Below, one piece after another: positions 9,094 to 17,696 of a stretch of DNA of 64,000 nt. The notes below the pieces were generated by a model. The model was not told the origin of the DNA. It was given only the letters and a program-made list of their open reading frames with translations, and searched no databases. A program made the position numbers and the translations under genes. Origin of the DNA: Cytobacillus firmus DS1 (lineage in GTDB: Bacteria > Bacillota > Bacilli > Bacillales > Cytobacillaceae); contig NZ_APVL01000006.1 of assembly GCF_000565285.1 (NCBI RefSeq), positions 124,001 through 188,000 of the forward strand, written 5' to 3'. The stretch's first letter is position 1, and every line of letters starts with the position of its first letter.

Positions 9094-9303
9094 ATGGGAT
9101 TATTGAATGCCTTTAATGAATGGCGCGAAATGAGATATCAGAATCATGTCAATCGCATGAAGGAAGAAAACAAGTGTCCGGACTGTTACGGCAGGGGTTT
9201 TTCACTTTATCCGGGGAATGAATTCGCTTATCATGCTAACCAATTTGACTGCCAGGGCTGCAATGGAACCGGACTGTATTCAGAATGGAATAGTTTATCA
9301 TAA
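9094..9303 (+). CDS. Small zinc-ribbon-like protein with two CxxCxGxG motifs
   Basis: A 69-residue protein whose C-terminal half carries CPDCYGRGF (residues 28-36) and CQGCNGTGL (53-61), the CxxCxGxG knuckles known from the DnaJ cysteine-rich domain, so one zinc ion is probably bound by four cysteines. The N-terminal third is a charged helix (FNEWREMRYQNHVNRMKEE). I chose the ATG at 9094, 6 bases after GAGGTG; ATG 9076 and the longer frame from 8926, which runs through the tandem repeat, are less likely. Function unknown; similar orphan proteins occur in Bacillus. Confidence 0.7.
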   Translation: MGLLNAFNEWREMRYQNHVNRMKEENKCPDCYGRGFSLYPGNEFAYHANQFDCQGCNGTGLYSEWNSLS

Positions 9304-9308
9304 TTGAG

Positions 9309-9345
9309 AGGCCATGATCCACTTCCGGATCATGGCCTTATTTTG
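9309..9345 (+). terminator. Strong hairpin between convergent genes
   Basis: Twelve-base perfect arms AGGCCATGATCC (9309-9320) and GGATCATGGCCT (9327-9338) with a 6-base loop, then TATTTTGG. It ends the small zinc-ribbon transcript and may also stop the convergent amidohydrolase. Confidence 0.85.
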
Positions 9346-9348
9346 GCT

Positions 9349-10527
9349 TTATGCTAATGCCTTATTCGACTCGAATTCTTCTTTAACCCTTTTTAAAAGC
9401 TCCTTATTTGTTAACACTTCATACCCCGTAAGTGCCATTGCCTTAGCTCCAAGGATCATGGCTTCTCTGGCCTGTTCACTCATCGCAGCTTCGCGGAATT
9501 CATGTGTATGGCATGCATATGCCTCGTTGCAGATTTTAATATAAGGATGAATGGAAGGTGCCGCCTGGCTGACATTCCCCATGTCAAGAGAACCTGACCC
9601 GTCCTTCTGTTCCAGAATTTCCTCCTCATTCAAACCAAGGGAAATCAGTTCCTTATTAAATGCTTCTGATAAAGGACTGTTCGTAACCATATCGTCATAA
9701 GAGAATTCATAAAAGGACCACTTCATTTCTGCACCAGTCTGCAGAGCTGCCCCTTCAGCACATTTTTTGACCTTTTCTACTAACTCATTTACATATTCAC
9801 GCTTTGCAGCACGAACATAAAATTGGGCAACCGCATAATCCGGAACCACGTTTGCCGCTTTGCCCCCTTCTGTTATAATTCCATGAATCCTTGCATCTGG
9901 TGTAATATGCTGGCGCAAGGCATTTATGCTGCTGAAGGTTTGAAGAACAGCATCCAGCGCATTTATTCCCAAATGCGGGCTGGCAGCTGCATGTGCTGAC
10001 TTTCCAAAAAACTCAAACTGGATCGCATCCATCGCCAATGATGAACCGCTCTTCACATAATTGTCGAGGGGATGAACCATAATCGCTGCATCCAAAGCGT
10101 CAAAAATACCCGATTCGGCCATGGTCACCTTGCCGCCCTTTGTTTCCTCTGCAGGCGTGCCAAAGACAATGACTTTTCCACCTGTTTCATGAATCACTTT
10201 GCTCAGACCAATTCCGGCAGCAATCCCCATTGTTCCAATAAGATTGTGGCCGCATGCATGCCCAACTTCAGGCAATGCATCATATTCAGACATATATCCA
10301 ACTACAGGCCCTTCTTTCCCGCTGTCATAAGTAGCTGTGAAAGCAGTGGGCAAACCGCAAGTGCCAATTTCCACGGTAAAACCATGCTTCTTAAGCTCCT
10401 CTGTCAATACTTTGCATGCCTTGTACTCTTCATGCCCCAGTTCGGGATTCTCGCCTATGTAAGTGCTTATTCTATTAAAATCATCTTGAAGTTCATCGAT
10501 TTGGTTAATAATAAGATTTTTTCCCAT
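9349..10527 (-). CDS. M20-family amidohydrolase / aminoacylase-like metallopeptidase
   Basis: A 392-residue M20D-type hydrolase that removes acyl or aminobenzoyl groups from amino acid conjugates or cleaves dipeptides in the cytosol. Metal-site residues are visible in EYDALPEVGHACGH (H90, H94) and in the later PAEETKGGK and MVHPLDN segments; the dimerisation domain lies near residues 180-290. Closest in style to AbgB/AbgA and indole-acetyl-aspartate hydrolases; the natural substrate is open. ATG 10527 follows AGGAGAG. Confidence 0.88.
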   Translation of the reverse strand: MGKNLIINQIDELQDDFNRISTYIGENPELGHEEYKACKVLTEELKKHGFTVEIGTCGLPTAFTATYDSGKEGPVVGYMSEYDALPEVGHACGHNLIGTMGIAAGIGLSKVIHETGGKVIVFGTPAEETKGGKVTMAESGIFDALDAAIMVHPLDNYVKSGSSLAMDAIQFEFFGKSAHAAASPHLGINALDAVLQTFSSINALRQHITPDARIHGIITEGGKAANVVPDYAVAQFYVRAAKREYVNELVEKVKKCAEGAALQTGAEMKWSFYEFSYDDMVTNSPLSEAFNKELISLGLNEEEILEQKDGSGSLDMGNVSQAAPSIHPYIKICNEAYACHTHEFREAAMSEQAREAMILGAKAMALTGYEVLTNKELLKRVKEEFESNKALA

Positions 10528-10611
10528 ATATCTGCTCTCCTAATCCGCCAATCTATATATTTATTCATATATGATTATAATAATACAACATTTTATATTT
10601 TTACAGCACGT

Positions 10612-11127
10612 TTATTTCGTTATTTTTTCTAATGGCCGTTCAACGATCAGTGCATCTTCCCAGTCCTTGCAGACATCCACCCAGGCTTTGGCATCTGAAT
10701 ATGTATTGATTTCATCAGGAGTCAGTTCAATGGCGGAATTGCTGCTTCCACATGCAGGAAAAAGAGTTTCGAATCTGTTCATAGATTCATCCAGATAGAC
10801 TTCCAGGTCATTCTTCAGTCCAAATGGACACACCCCGCCAACAGCATGGCCGGTCTGTTCGAGAACTTCATCCGCTGAAAGCATACGGGCTTTAAATCCG
10901 AACGTTTTCCGGAACTTCTTGTTGTCAATTTTCGCGTCGCCTGCTGCCACCACAAGAATTGCTTCATCCCCATCACCCTTGAAGGAAAGCGTCTTGGCAA
11001 TTTGTGCAGGGCAGACACCGATTGTTTCAGCAGCCTGTTCCACTGTTGCGCTTGAAGAATCAAACTCCATTACATCCTGTTCCCTGTCCCATTTCTTAAA
11101 ATGGGCTTTCACACTTTCAATTGACAC
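10612..11127 (-). CDS. YbaK/EbsC-type aminoacyl-tRNA deacylase
   Basis: A 171-residue protein of the YbaK / prolyl-tRNA synthetase insertion-domain family, which hydrolyses mischarged aminoacyl-tRNAs such as Cys-tRNA(Pro). Family features are the early lysine in IAKTLSFKGD, the GDAKIDNKKF segment, and the GGVCPFGL loop. The GTG at 11127 is the only in-frame start near the ribosome site AAGGGAAGGATG; a six-codon mini-frame (MSVSVN) overlaps it. It is the first gene of a minus-strand pair with the amidohydrolase. Confidence 0.87.
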   Translation of the reverse strand: MSIESVKAHFKKWDREQDVMEFDSSSATVEQAAETIGVCPAQIAKTLSFKGDGDEAILVVAAGDAKIDNKKFRKTFGFKARMLSADEVLEQTGHAVGGVCPFGLKNDLEVYLDESMNRFETLFPACGSSNSAIELTPDEINTYSDAKAWVDVCKDWEDALIVERPLEKITK

Positions 11128-11323
11128 TCACACTCATCCTTCCCTTTTGTTAAAATCTTATATATATTCATTATCAATACTTTATAGTTGTCTATTTTAA
11201 CATATTATCTGAGCCTGTCACCGGGATAATTCTCTTTTATCAGAAGATTTGCATTTGCTCTTATTGGTTGCTTGTACTAATATTAATTTAGATTAAAAAC
11301 ACATATTTAAAAAAGGATTTTTT

Positions 11324-12436
11324 ATGAAACAGACTATTCCATATAAATTTATAGGAGGACGCATTGCCAAAACCGGACTGGCTGTTTTTATAACAGCTTT
11401 TATTTGTCATATGCTGAATTGGCCAGCCATGTTTGCTGTAATTACGGCCATCGTTACCATTGAGCCCACTGTTGCGGACTCCATCCGGAAAGCATATGTC
11501 AGGTTTCCGGCTGCTGCCATTGGTGCGGGTTTTGCTGTATTATTTACGTTCATTTTCGGGGACAGCCCTTACAGTTATGCTTCCGTTTCGCTTGCGACAA
11601 TCATCCTCTGCCATAAGCTGAAGCTTCATGACGGGATGCTGGTGGCTACGTTGACTGGTGTTGCCATGATTTCTACCGTTCATGATCATTATTTGTCCTC
11701 TTTTTTCATTCGATTGGGGACTACCACTACCGGAATTGTCGTTTCCACAGCAGTCAACTTTTTTGTCATGCCTCCCAATTACTCAAAATCAATTATAAAA
11801 AACATACATGCCCTTTACAGACGATCCGGTGACATTTTATATAAAAGAGGCCTTGAAATTTTTAATTCACAGGGATCAGATGGCACTGTCCGTTCTGATT
11901 TTCAAAGACTTATTAAAGATATCGATAAAACGGAAACTTTATGCCATTATCAAAAAGCTGAATATAGATATCACCGATTCAGCCGTGAGGATATGCGCGA
12001 CTTTCATTATGAATATAAAAAACTGACTATTTTAAGGCAGATTACCTATCACGTAGGAAACTTGATCTTTCTGCCTGCTGGCCTGCCAGAGCTGGAGGAG
12101 GACAGGAAAAAGACTGGCGCTTCTGTTCTTGAGGATCTAAAAAACAGCCTGTATGACCCGGGTTTTTTTATTACAGAAAGCCATCATAAAAAAATCAGCG
12201 AAGTAACACAGTGGTTTATTGAGCAAAAACAGCTGAACCCTGCGGGCGGTTTAAAACCTCGCACACACCACCATGTCCAGCCTGAAACAGCCATTCTATA
12301 TGAAATTCTTTCCATACATGACTTAATTGAGGAATTGAAACAAATTCAGACTATGGAAATTAAGCACCGGAAGCTTTTAAAAGTTCCACTTGAAGCAGAT
12401 GCCCATAAAATGAGGGGAACAGGCATGAATAAATGA
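11324..12436 (+). CDS. Aromatic acid exporter family membrane protein (FUSC-like)
   Basis: A 370-residue protein with about five N-terminal membrane helices (residues 15-150; GLAVFITAFICHML, AAIGAGFAVLFTFIFG) and a helical cytoplasmic C-terminal domain of about 200 residues, the layout of the ArAE_1/DUF939 family related to the fusaric-acid exporters. The ITAIVTIEPTVADSIRKA segment is typical. It probably exports aromatic carboxylic acids, but that is inferred from the family. It starts at ATG 11324 after AAAAAAGGA and has its own terminator. Confidence 0.85.
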   Translation: MKQTIPYKFIGGRIAKTGLAVFITAFICHMLNWPAMFAVITAIVTIEPTVADSIRKAYVRFPAAAIGAGFAVLFTFIFGDSPYSYASVSLATIILCHKLKLHDGMLVATLTGVAMISTVHDHYLSSFFIRLGTTTTGIVVSTAVNFFVMPPNYSKSIIKNIHALYRRSGDILYKRGLEIFNSQGSDGTVRSDFQRLIKDIDKTETLCHYQKAEYRYHRFSREDMRDFHYEYKKLTILRQITYHVGNLIFLPAGLPELEEDRKKTGASVLEDLKNSLYDPGFFITESHHKKISEVTQWFIEQKQLNPAGGLKPRTHHHVQPETAILYEILSIHDLIEELKQIQTMEIKHRKLLKVPLEADAHKMRGTGMNK

Positions 12437-12470
12437 AGACCGGGAATTCAAATCCCCGGTCTTTTCTTTC
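12436..12470 (+). terminator. Intrinsic terminator between convergent genes
   Basis: AAGACCGGG (12436-12444) pairs with CCCGGTCTT (12455-12463) and is followed by TTCTTTC. Ends the exporter gene; convergent with the SDR gene. Confidence 0.85.
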
Positions 12471-12471
12471 G

Positions 12472-13533
12472 TCAGGAAGATATACTCGCTTTATCGAGCA
12501 AATATCCTGCTATTATTCTTGTTAATACATCTCGGTCCATTTGCAGCATGGGAACCCCTGCAGCTGCAAGCAGCTTTTCCGTATTGTCTGATGGAAAATC
12601 AATGCTCCGCTGGAAATAACTGTGGAAAATGCTCATTGAATCATGAAAAGCCTTTTCCTCACTTGTCATTTCTGCAGAGTATCCAGGAACACACATCTCC
12701 AATTGCGGAAAATCCAGTACCTCTTTTACTATTTCATATACATCTGATTGCAGAGGCGGGTTAGGGTTTGTAATATTGTAAATCCCGCCATTTTCTGCAT
12801 GAATCAAGGCGGCATTCAGTGTATCTATCACATAATTCACCGGCACGAAATTCTGTGACACTTCAGGATCCAGGTAGATTCTGCAGGTTTGGCCGTTTGG
12901 TTTTCGCAGGGACCGTTTTTTTAAGATCTTAATGCCTTTTAAAAATCCGTATAAGCCGAAGTTTGTATCAGCTTCACCTGTTCTGGAATCTCCGATGATA
13001 ATCCCGGGCCGGAGAATAACAATATCAAGTTTATCCCGGAATGTATATACGAGGTGTTCTGCCTCGCATTTGGAAGCTTCATAGGGATTTACAAAATGCC
13101 TGTCGGCTGAATAAAGAGCCTCCGCCCCCTCTGTCTCTGTCCCAACCGTATAAGCGGTACTGATATATAAAACCTTAGGACAATTTATTTCCAAAGCAAG
13201 CTTCACAACATTTTCTGTTCCACTCACATTCACTTCAAAAGTCTTATTCCGATCTCTTTCATCAAATGACAGAAGTGCCGCACTATGGTATAAGGCATCT
13301 ATCTTTCCTTTTAATGAACCCGCAAGTTCTCTATTTAATCCAAGATGCTCTTCTGTCACATCTCCTTCCAATATATGAATCTGCTTGGAAAAACCGCTTC
13401 CTTCGCCTTGCATGAAGGCATCCAGCCGTTTTCTGCTTCTGACTAATAAATAAAGTTCATGACCCTGTTCCAAAAGCTTTAATGAAAGCTTTTTCCCCAA
13501 AAACCCGTTTGCACCCGTAATAAGTATTTTCAA
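12472..13533 (-). CDS. Extended SDR / thioester-reductase-like NAD(P)-binding protein
   Basis: A 353-residue extended short-chain dehydrogenase. The Rossmann glycine motif is GANGFLG (residues 7-13), the catalytic YxxxK is YEASK, and the STAY segment supplies the serine/threonine. It resembles the reductase domains that act on fatty acyl or peptidyl thioesters and male-sterility-like acyl-CoA reductases (LRPGIIIGDSRTGE). Substrate unknown. The start is TTG at 13533, which overlaps the stop of a small upstream frame (TTGA) and has only a weak ribosome site. Confidence 0.82.
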   Translation of the reverse strand: MKILITGANGFLGKKLSLKLLEQGHELYLLVRSRKRLDAFMQGEGSGFSKQIHILEGDVTEEHLGLNRELAGSLKGKIDALYHSAALLSFDERDRNKTFEVNVSGTENVVKLALEINCPKVLYISTAYTVGTETEGAEALYSADRHFVNPYEASKCEAEHLVYTFRDKLDIVILRPGIIIGDSRTGEADTNFGLYGFLKGIKILKKRSLRKPNGQTCRIYLDPEVSQNFVPVNYVIDTLNAALIHAENGGIYNITNPNPPLQSDVYEIVKEVLDFPQLEMCVPGYSAEMTSEEKAFHDSMSIFHSYFQRSIDFPSDNTEKLLAAAGVPMLQMDRDVLTRIIAGYLLDKASISS

Positions 13534-13700
13534 AAAAGAATCACAGCCTTTCTATCTGACATCCCTTTAAAAACTTTAGCGGGAAATTCAATTAAAAGCA
13601 ATGGAAAAACATTTACTTTGAAAGGACTTGGAATTAAAGTAAGCTGTGATATTTCAGCACTTCCTGCATCCTCCTCTTCAGCTGCTGCGGAAACAACCAT
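13530..13700 (-). CDS. Possible 56-aa upstream frame coupled to the SDR gene
   Basis: An ATG at 13700 opens a 56-codon frame starting MVVSAAAEEEDAGSAEISQL and ending VILF at a TGA that overlaps the TTG start of the SDR gene by two bases. The overlap plus the weak ribosome site of the SDR gene suggests translational coupling. However, no clear ribosome site precedes the ATG and I do not recognise the peptide, so this may be chance. Confidence 0.25.
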   Translation of the reverse strand: MVVSAAAEEEDAGSAEISQLTLIPSPFKVNVFPLLLIEFPAKVFKGMSDRKAVILF

Positions 13701-13757
13701 CAAATAATCTGAATTTTATGGTATGATCAATTTACTATAAGGAAGGAGCATGTGGAT

Positions 13758-15806
13758 ATGAACTCTTACAGCAGTACCTTAAATGGTGTTTTTCCATCTG
13801 TCTGCTCCTTGGATTGCCCAGATCAATGCGGCCTTCTTGTACATAAAAAAGAAGGGAAAATCGTAAAGATTGAAGGAGACCCCAATCATCCCGTCACACA
13901 GGGGAATATATGCAACAAGGTCCGGAGCATGCCTGCAAGGATTTATGATCGGAATCGGCTCAAGTATCCACTGAAGCGTGCCGGGAACAAAGGTGAAGGA
14001 CATTTTGTACGGATTGGGTGGAAAGAGGCTATAGACACGATTACCTCCAGATGGAAGGATCTAATTGCCGAAAATGGTCCTGAAAGCATCCTGCCATACA
14101 GTTTCTATGGAAATATGGGCAGATTAAGTGCAGAAGGAATGGACCGCCGTTTCTTCCATAAACTCGGAGCAAGCCGTCTTGACAGGACGATTTGCCAATC
14201 TGCCGGTACAGCAGGATATGCTTATACAATGGGAGGAAGCTTTGGAATCGATCCGGAGGATACCATCCATTCAAAGCTCATTATTCTATGGGGCATTAAT
14301 GCAGTCAGCACGAACATGCATCAAATGATTCTCGCCCAAAAAGCAAGAAAAAACGGTGCGAAAATCATTGTAATTGATGTCCATAAAAACCAGACCGGGA
14401 AAATCGCCGACTGGTTTATACCGATTACACCCGGCACTGATGCAGCTCTGGCACTTAGCATCATGCATGTTCTGTTTGAAGAAAACTTAGTGAATGAGAC
14501 CTTTCTGGAGGAGTTTACGGTTGGCTCCCAGGAGCTTCGCGAACATGTGAAGCAATATGACCCTGAAACAGCAGCAGGCATAACAGGTGTGCAGAAAGAG
14601 GATATTATCAAATTAGCCCGTATGTATGGAGAGACTTCCCCCGCTTTTATCCGGATCGGCAACGGTCCACAGCATCATGACAATGGAGGAATGTGCATCC
14701 GCACCATCGCATGTCTTCCTGCCATTACAGGACAATGGCTCATAAAGGGCGGCGGTGCCATCAAGGGAAACTCCGGCTATCTTGCTTTTAATACTGGAGC
14801 TCTTCAAAGGTCAGATCTCCTGCACAAAAAGGATACACGCATTGTTAATATGAATCGGATCGGTTCTGCATTGCTTGAACTGGAAAAACCGATTAAATCT
14901 ATGTATGTCTATGGGAGCAACCCTGCTGTTGTGGCACCGGAAGGGAATAAAGTCCGGCAAGGGCTGCAAAGGGAGGATTTGTTCCTTGTGGTCCATGATC
15001 TGTTCATGACCGAAACGGCTAAATTTGCTGATATTGTGCTTCCGGCGTCTTCTTCTTTTGAAAATACGGATATCTATTCATCCTATTGGCATCACTACAT
15101 GCAGATTCAGGAGCCAGTCATTGAACCATATGGCGAGTCAAAGTCTAATGTAGAAGTGTTTCGGCTTCTTGCAGAAGGTATGGGCTATCAGGATGCTGTA
15201 TTTTATGAAACGGAAGAAGAAATGATTAATGCCGCATTGAATTTTCCAGCTAATCCTTTCATTGAAGAAATCAATGCTGAATCCCTGAAGAAAGACAAAT
15301 TTATCAAAGCGAGGGTAAAACCGCTGTTTCCCGGCAGGCTCCACACGCCAAGCGGAAAAATTGAATTATATTCGCAGAGAATGAAAGATGATGGACATCC
15401 TCCTCTGCCTACCTATATACCGCTGAAGGAAGACAACACCTTCCCGTTTTTATTTGTGCCTGCACCCAATCATAACTTTTTGAATTCAACCTTTTCAAAT
15501 AATGAAAAACATGCAGGCATGGAGAAGGATCCCCGCCTTCACTTGAATAGTAAGGATGCGAAGGATGCTGGGATTGAGGATGGTGAGATAGTCCGCATTT
15601 GGAATGAGCGCGGAGAATGCGAACTCAAAGCGGCTGTTGGGGAGCTTGTCCTTCCAGGCACGGCAGTTTCTCAGGGAATCTGGGCAGATATCCCAGGAAC
15701 CAAACATTTGGTCAATTCGCTGACACCGGACCGTCTTTCCGATATGGGCGGCGGTGCCGTTTTCTTCTCAGGCCGGGTGAATGTTTCGAAAATCAGTAAA
15801 GAATAA
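13758..15806 (+). CDS. yoaE: YoaE-like molybdopterin oxidoreductase
   Basis: A 682-residue single-subunit enzyme of the formate dehydrogenase / nitrate reductase superfamily. The N-terminal CSLDCPDQC plus a later ICNK give four cysteines for a [4Fe-4S] cluster. The cysteine in TICQSAGTAG is at the position of the molybdenum ligand. The bis-MGD binding regions WGINAVSTNMHQ and YGSNPAVVAPEGN follow. It closely resembles B. subtilis YoaE, whose reaction is not established. ATG 13758 lies 9 bases after AAGGAG; GTG 13752 is too close. Confidence 0.88.
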   Translation: MNSYSSTLNGVFPSVCSLDCPDQCGLLVHKKEGKIVKIEGDPNHPVTQGNICNKVRSMPARIYDRNRLKYPLKRAGNKGEGHFVRIGWKEAIDTITSRWKDLIAENGPESILPYSFYGNMGRLSAEGMDRRFFHKLGASRLDRTICQSAGTAGYAYTMGGSFGIDPEDTIHSKLIILWGINAVSTNMHQMILAQKARKNGAKIIVIDVHKNQTGKIADWFIPITPGTDAALALSIMHVLFEENLVNETFLEEFTVGSQELREHVKQYDPETAAGITGVQKEDIIKLARMYGETSPAFIRIGNGPQHHDNGGMCIRTIACLPAITGQWLIKGGGAIKGNSGYLAFNTGALQRSDLLHKKDTRIVNMNRIGSALLELEKPIKSMYVYGSNPAVVAPEGNKVRQGLQREDLFLVVHDLFMTETAKFADIVLPASSSFENTDIYSSYWHHYMQIQEPVIEPYGESKSNVEVFRLLAEGMGYQDAVFYETEEEMINAALNFPANPFIEEINAESLKKDKFIKARVKPLFPGRLHTPSGKIELYSQRMKDDGHPPLPTYIPLKEDNTFPFLFVPAPNHNFLNSTFSNNEKHAGMEKDPRLHLNSKDAKDAGIEDGEIVRIWNERGECELKAAVGELVLPGTAVSQGIWADIPGTKHLVNSLTPDRLSDMGGGAVFFSGRVNVSKISKE

Positions 15807-15836
15807 CCCCTGCAAAAGTGCAGGGGGTTTCCTATT
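15805..15836. terminator. Terminator between yoaE and the convergent ATPase gene
   Basis: AACCCCTGC (15805-15813) pairs with GCAGGGGTT-type sequence (15820-15829), loop AAAAGT, followed by TTTCC on the plus strand. Confidence 0.8.
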
Positions 15837-16370
15837 TTATAAAGCATTGTCAGTTTTGACATCGAAATCTTCAAGGAAAGAATCTATATCCAATCTGTTT
15901 TTCAGTACTATGACCTTTTTACCTTCTGCTGCAAACCTGTCAAGCCGCTCTGCCATTTTTCTTTTGCGTGGCCCGTAAGTTGTCACAATGAAATTAAGAA
16001 ACTTCCAGTCCATTTTCTCCCTGCATCCGGCTGCCATATCAGGCCGGGTTTTGCCAAAATTGGTCACCCGCCTTTTTAATACCCTGTACAGGCAGAGATA
16101 CAGGGGTACATCCAGATATATGACTGTATCACAAGCAGCTGCCCTGATTTCAAAAGTATTGCTGTAATTGCCTTCAATAATCCACTGCTTTTTTTTCACT
16201 ATTTCACGCTGTGCATCCGAAAACTCCTGTAGCCCGCTTTCCACCCAGCCGGGCTTCCAGTATAAAACATCCAGATGATGTTCCTCAATGCCTGTTTTAT
16301 CACCCAATTTTCTGGCGAAGGTTGATTTCCCTGCGCCTGCTGAAGTCCCAATCACCATTACTCTTTTCAA
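15837..16370 (-). CDS. P-loop nucleotide kinase-like protein (topology modulation / FlaR type)
   Basis: A 177-residue adenylate-kinase-like AAA protein with Walker A GTSAGAGKST (residues 8-17), a lid-like VLKRRVTNFGKTRPDM segment and DTVIYLDVP as Walker B. Such proteins are often named topology modulation proteins after FlaR; the phosphate acceptor is unknown. ATG 16370 is preceded by GGAAGGTGA. It has a strand convergent with yoaE and divergent from the DUF3231 gene. Confidence 0.82.
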   Translation of the reverse strand: MKRVMVIGTSAGAGKSTFARKLGDKTGIEEHHLDVLYWKPGWVESGLQEFSDAQREIVKKKQWIIEGNYSNTFEIRAAACDTVIYLDVPLYLCLYRVLKRRVTNFGKTRPDMAAGCREKMDWKFLNFIVTTYGPRKRKMAERLDRFAAEGKKVIVLKNRLDIDSFLEDFDVKTDNAL

Positions 16371-16481
16371 AAAATCACCTTCCCTCGCCGACTTAATCTA
16401 ATCTTTGCGTGTAAGAATAATAACCGCTCTAAAGGAAAAAATATCTATCATAGTCAATTTCCATACGATGGAGGCATTCCA

Positions 16482-17501
16482 ATGCTAAAGAATAATACCC
16501 GGCTCACTGCAGCAGAAATTGCATCTTTGTGGACTTCCTATATGAATGACAGCCTGGCTAAGTGCATTCTAGGTTTTATGATTAAAGACCTGGAGGATAA
16601 AGAAATAAAGGGAGTAGTCCAATATGCATATGATTTGTCCGCCGCTCACTTAAAAAAACTTGCAAGGTTCTTTAAGCAAAGTGAGCTGCCCCTGCCTGAT
16701 GGTTTTTCTGATAACGATGTAAATATGTCTGCTCCATGGCTCTTTTCAGATATTTTCTGTTTAACGTACATAAACCATATGGCCCGGACAGGTCTTATTT
16801 CTTATGGCGGCTTTCTCTCCATGAGCACAAGAGAAGACATTTGTGAATACTTTACAAATGGGCTACAGGAAACTGCCGGTCTATATAATAAGTCAAACAA
16901 GATTGCACTCAGCAAAGGACTGCTGGCAAGACACCCTTATATTGAAACACCTGCTGTCTCTGAATATATAGACAGTAAAAGTTATTTAAGCGGGCTGAAT
17001 CCTTTGTCAAATAAAAGACCCTTAAATGCGATAGAAATTTCCCATTTATATATGAATGTCATGACCAATGCCCTCGGGGTAAACCTTAGCCTCAGCTTTG
17101 CCCAGACTTCACCTGTAAAAGAGGTTTCGGATTTTATGCTCAGGGGGGCAGAAATAGCCAATAAACATATTAAAATCTTTACAGATATACTGCTGCAAAA
17201 TGATATACCTACTCCCCGTCTCCCTGATGTCAGTGTGAGCAATTCAGTTACACAGACTTTTTCAGAAAAACTGATGATGTTCCATATGAGTTTAATCAGT
17301 GCAGCGGGAACCGGAAATTATGCTACGGCTGCAGCTGCCAGCCAGCGCAGCGACCTGGCCATGAATTATGAACGTTTATCCATTGAAATTGCCAAATATG
17401 CGAAGACCGGTGCAGACATAATGATCAAACATCATTGGATGGAAAAGCCGCCCGGTACAAAAGACCGAAAAAAATTAGCCCAGAATAAAAACCGCTTTTG
17501 A
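16482..17501 (+). CDS. DUF3231 family protein with two repeated halves
   Basis: A 339-residue, mostly helical protein built of two related halves. The first (about residues 8-110) begins LTAAEIASLWTSYMNDSLAK; the second (about 180-280) begins LNAIEISHLYMNVMTNALG. In both, a ferritin-like helical bundle with a later KQSELPLP / LQNDIPTP hinge can be aligned. DUF3231 is common in endospore formers and distantly related to CotF-like coat proteins, but its role is not established. ATG 16482 follows GATGGAGG. Confidence 0.8.
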   Translation: MLKNNTRLTAAEIASLWTSYMNDSLAKCILGFMIKDLEDKEIKGVVQYAYDLSAAHLKKLARFFKQSELPLPDGFSDNDVNMSAPWLFSDIFCLTYINHMARTGLISYGGFLSMSTREDICEYFTNGLQETAGLYNKSNKIALSKGLLARHPYIETPAVSEYIDSKSYLSGLNPLSNKRPLNAIEISHLYMNVMTNALGVNLSLSFAQTSPVKEVSDFMLRGAEIANKHIKIFTDILLQNDIPTPRLPDVSVSNSVTQTFSEKLMMFHMSLISAAGTGNYATAAAASQRSDLAMNYERLSIEIAKYAKTGADIMIKHHWMEKPPGTKDRKKLAQNKNRF

Positions 17502-17503
17502 AG

Positions 17504-17540
17504 GAATAGAAAAAGAGCTGCCCCTTCTCTTTTTCTATTC
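17504..17540 (+). terminator. Hairpin after the DUF3231 gene
   Basis: Fourteen-base perfect arms GAATAGAAAAAGAG (17504-17517) and CTCTTTTTCTATTC (17527-17540). Confidence 0.8.
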
Positions 17541-17653
17541 TGCCCTATATCAGCCCCTCTTTAATAAATCCGTTTAATTACATTCAACACCTTTGCTTTT
17601 ATTCCCTCTTCGGAAGCCAAAGTTATTCTTACTTAAATATTCACCCTGATAAG

Positions 17654-17662
17654 TGCTATAAT
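17654..17662 (+). promoter_or_regulatory. Extended -10 promoter of the YitT-family gene
   Basis: TGCTATAAT is an extended -10 element (TGn-TATAAT) 35 bases before the ATG; no good -35 hexamer is present at the usual distance. Confidence 0.5.
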
Positions 17663-17696
17663 ATGTAAAGTATTTTAAGTAGAGGGGCTTGATCTT

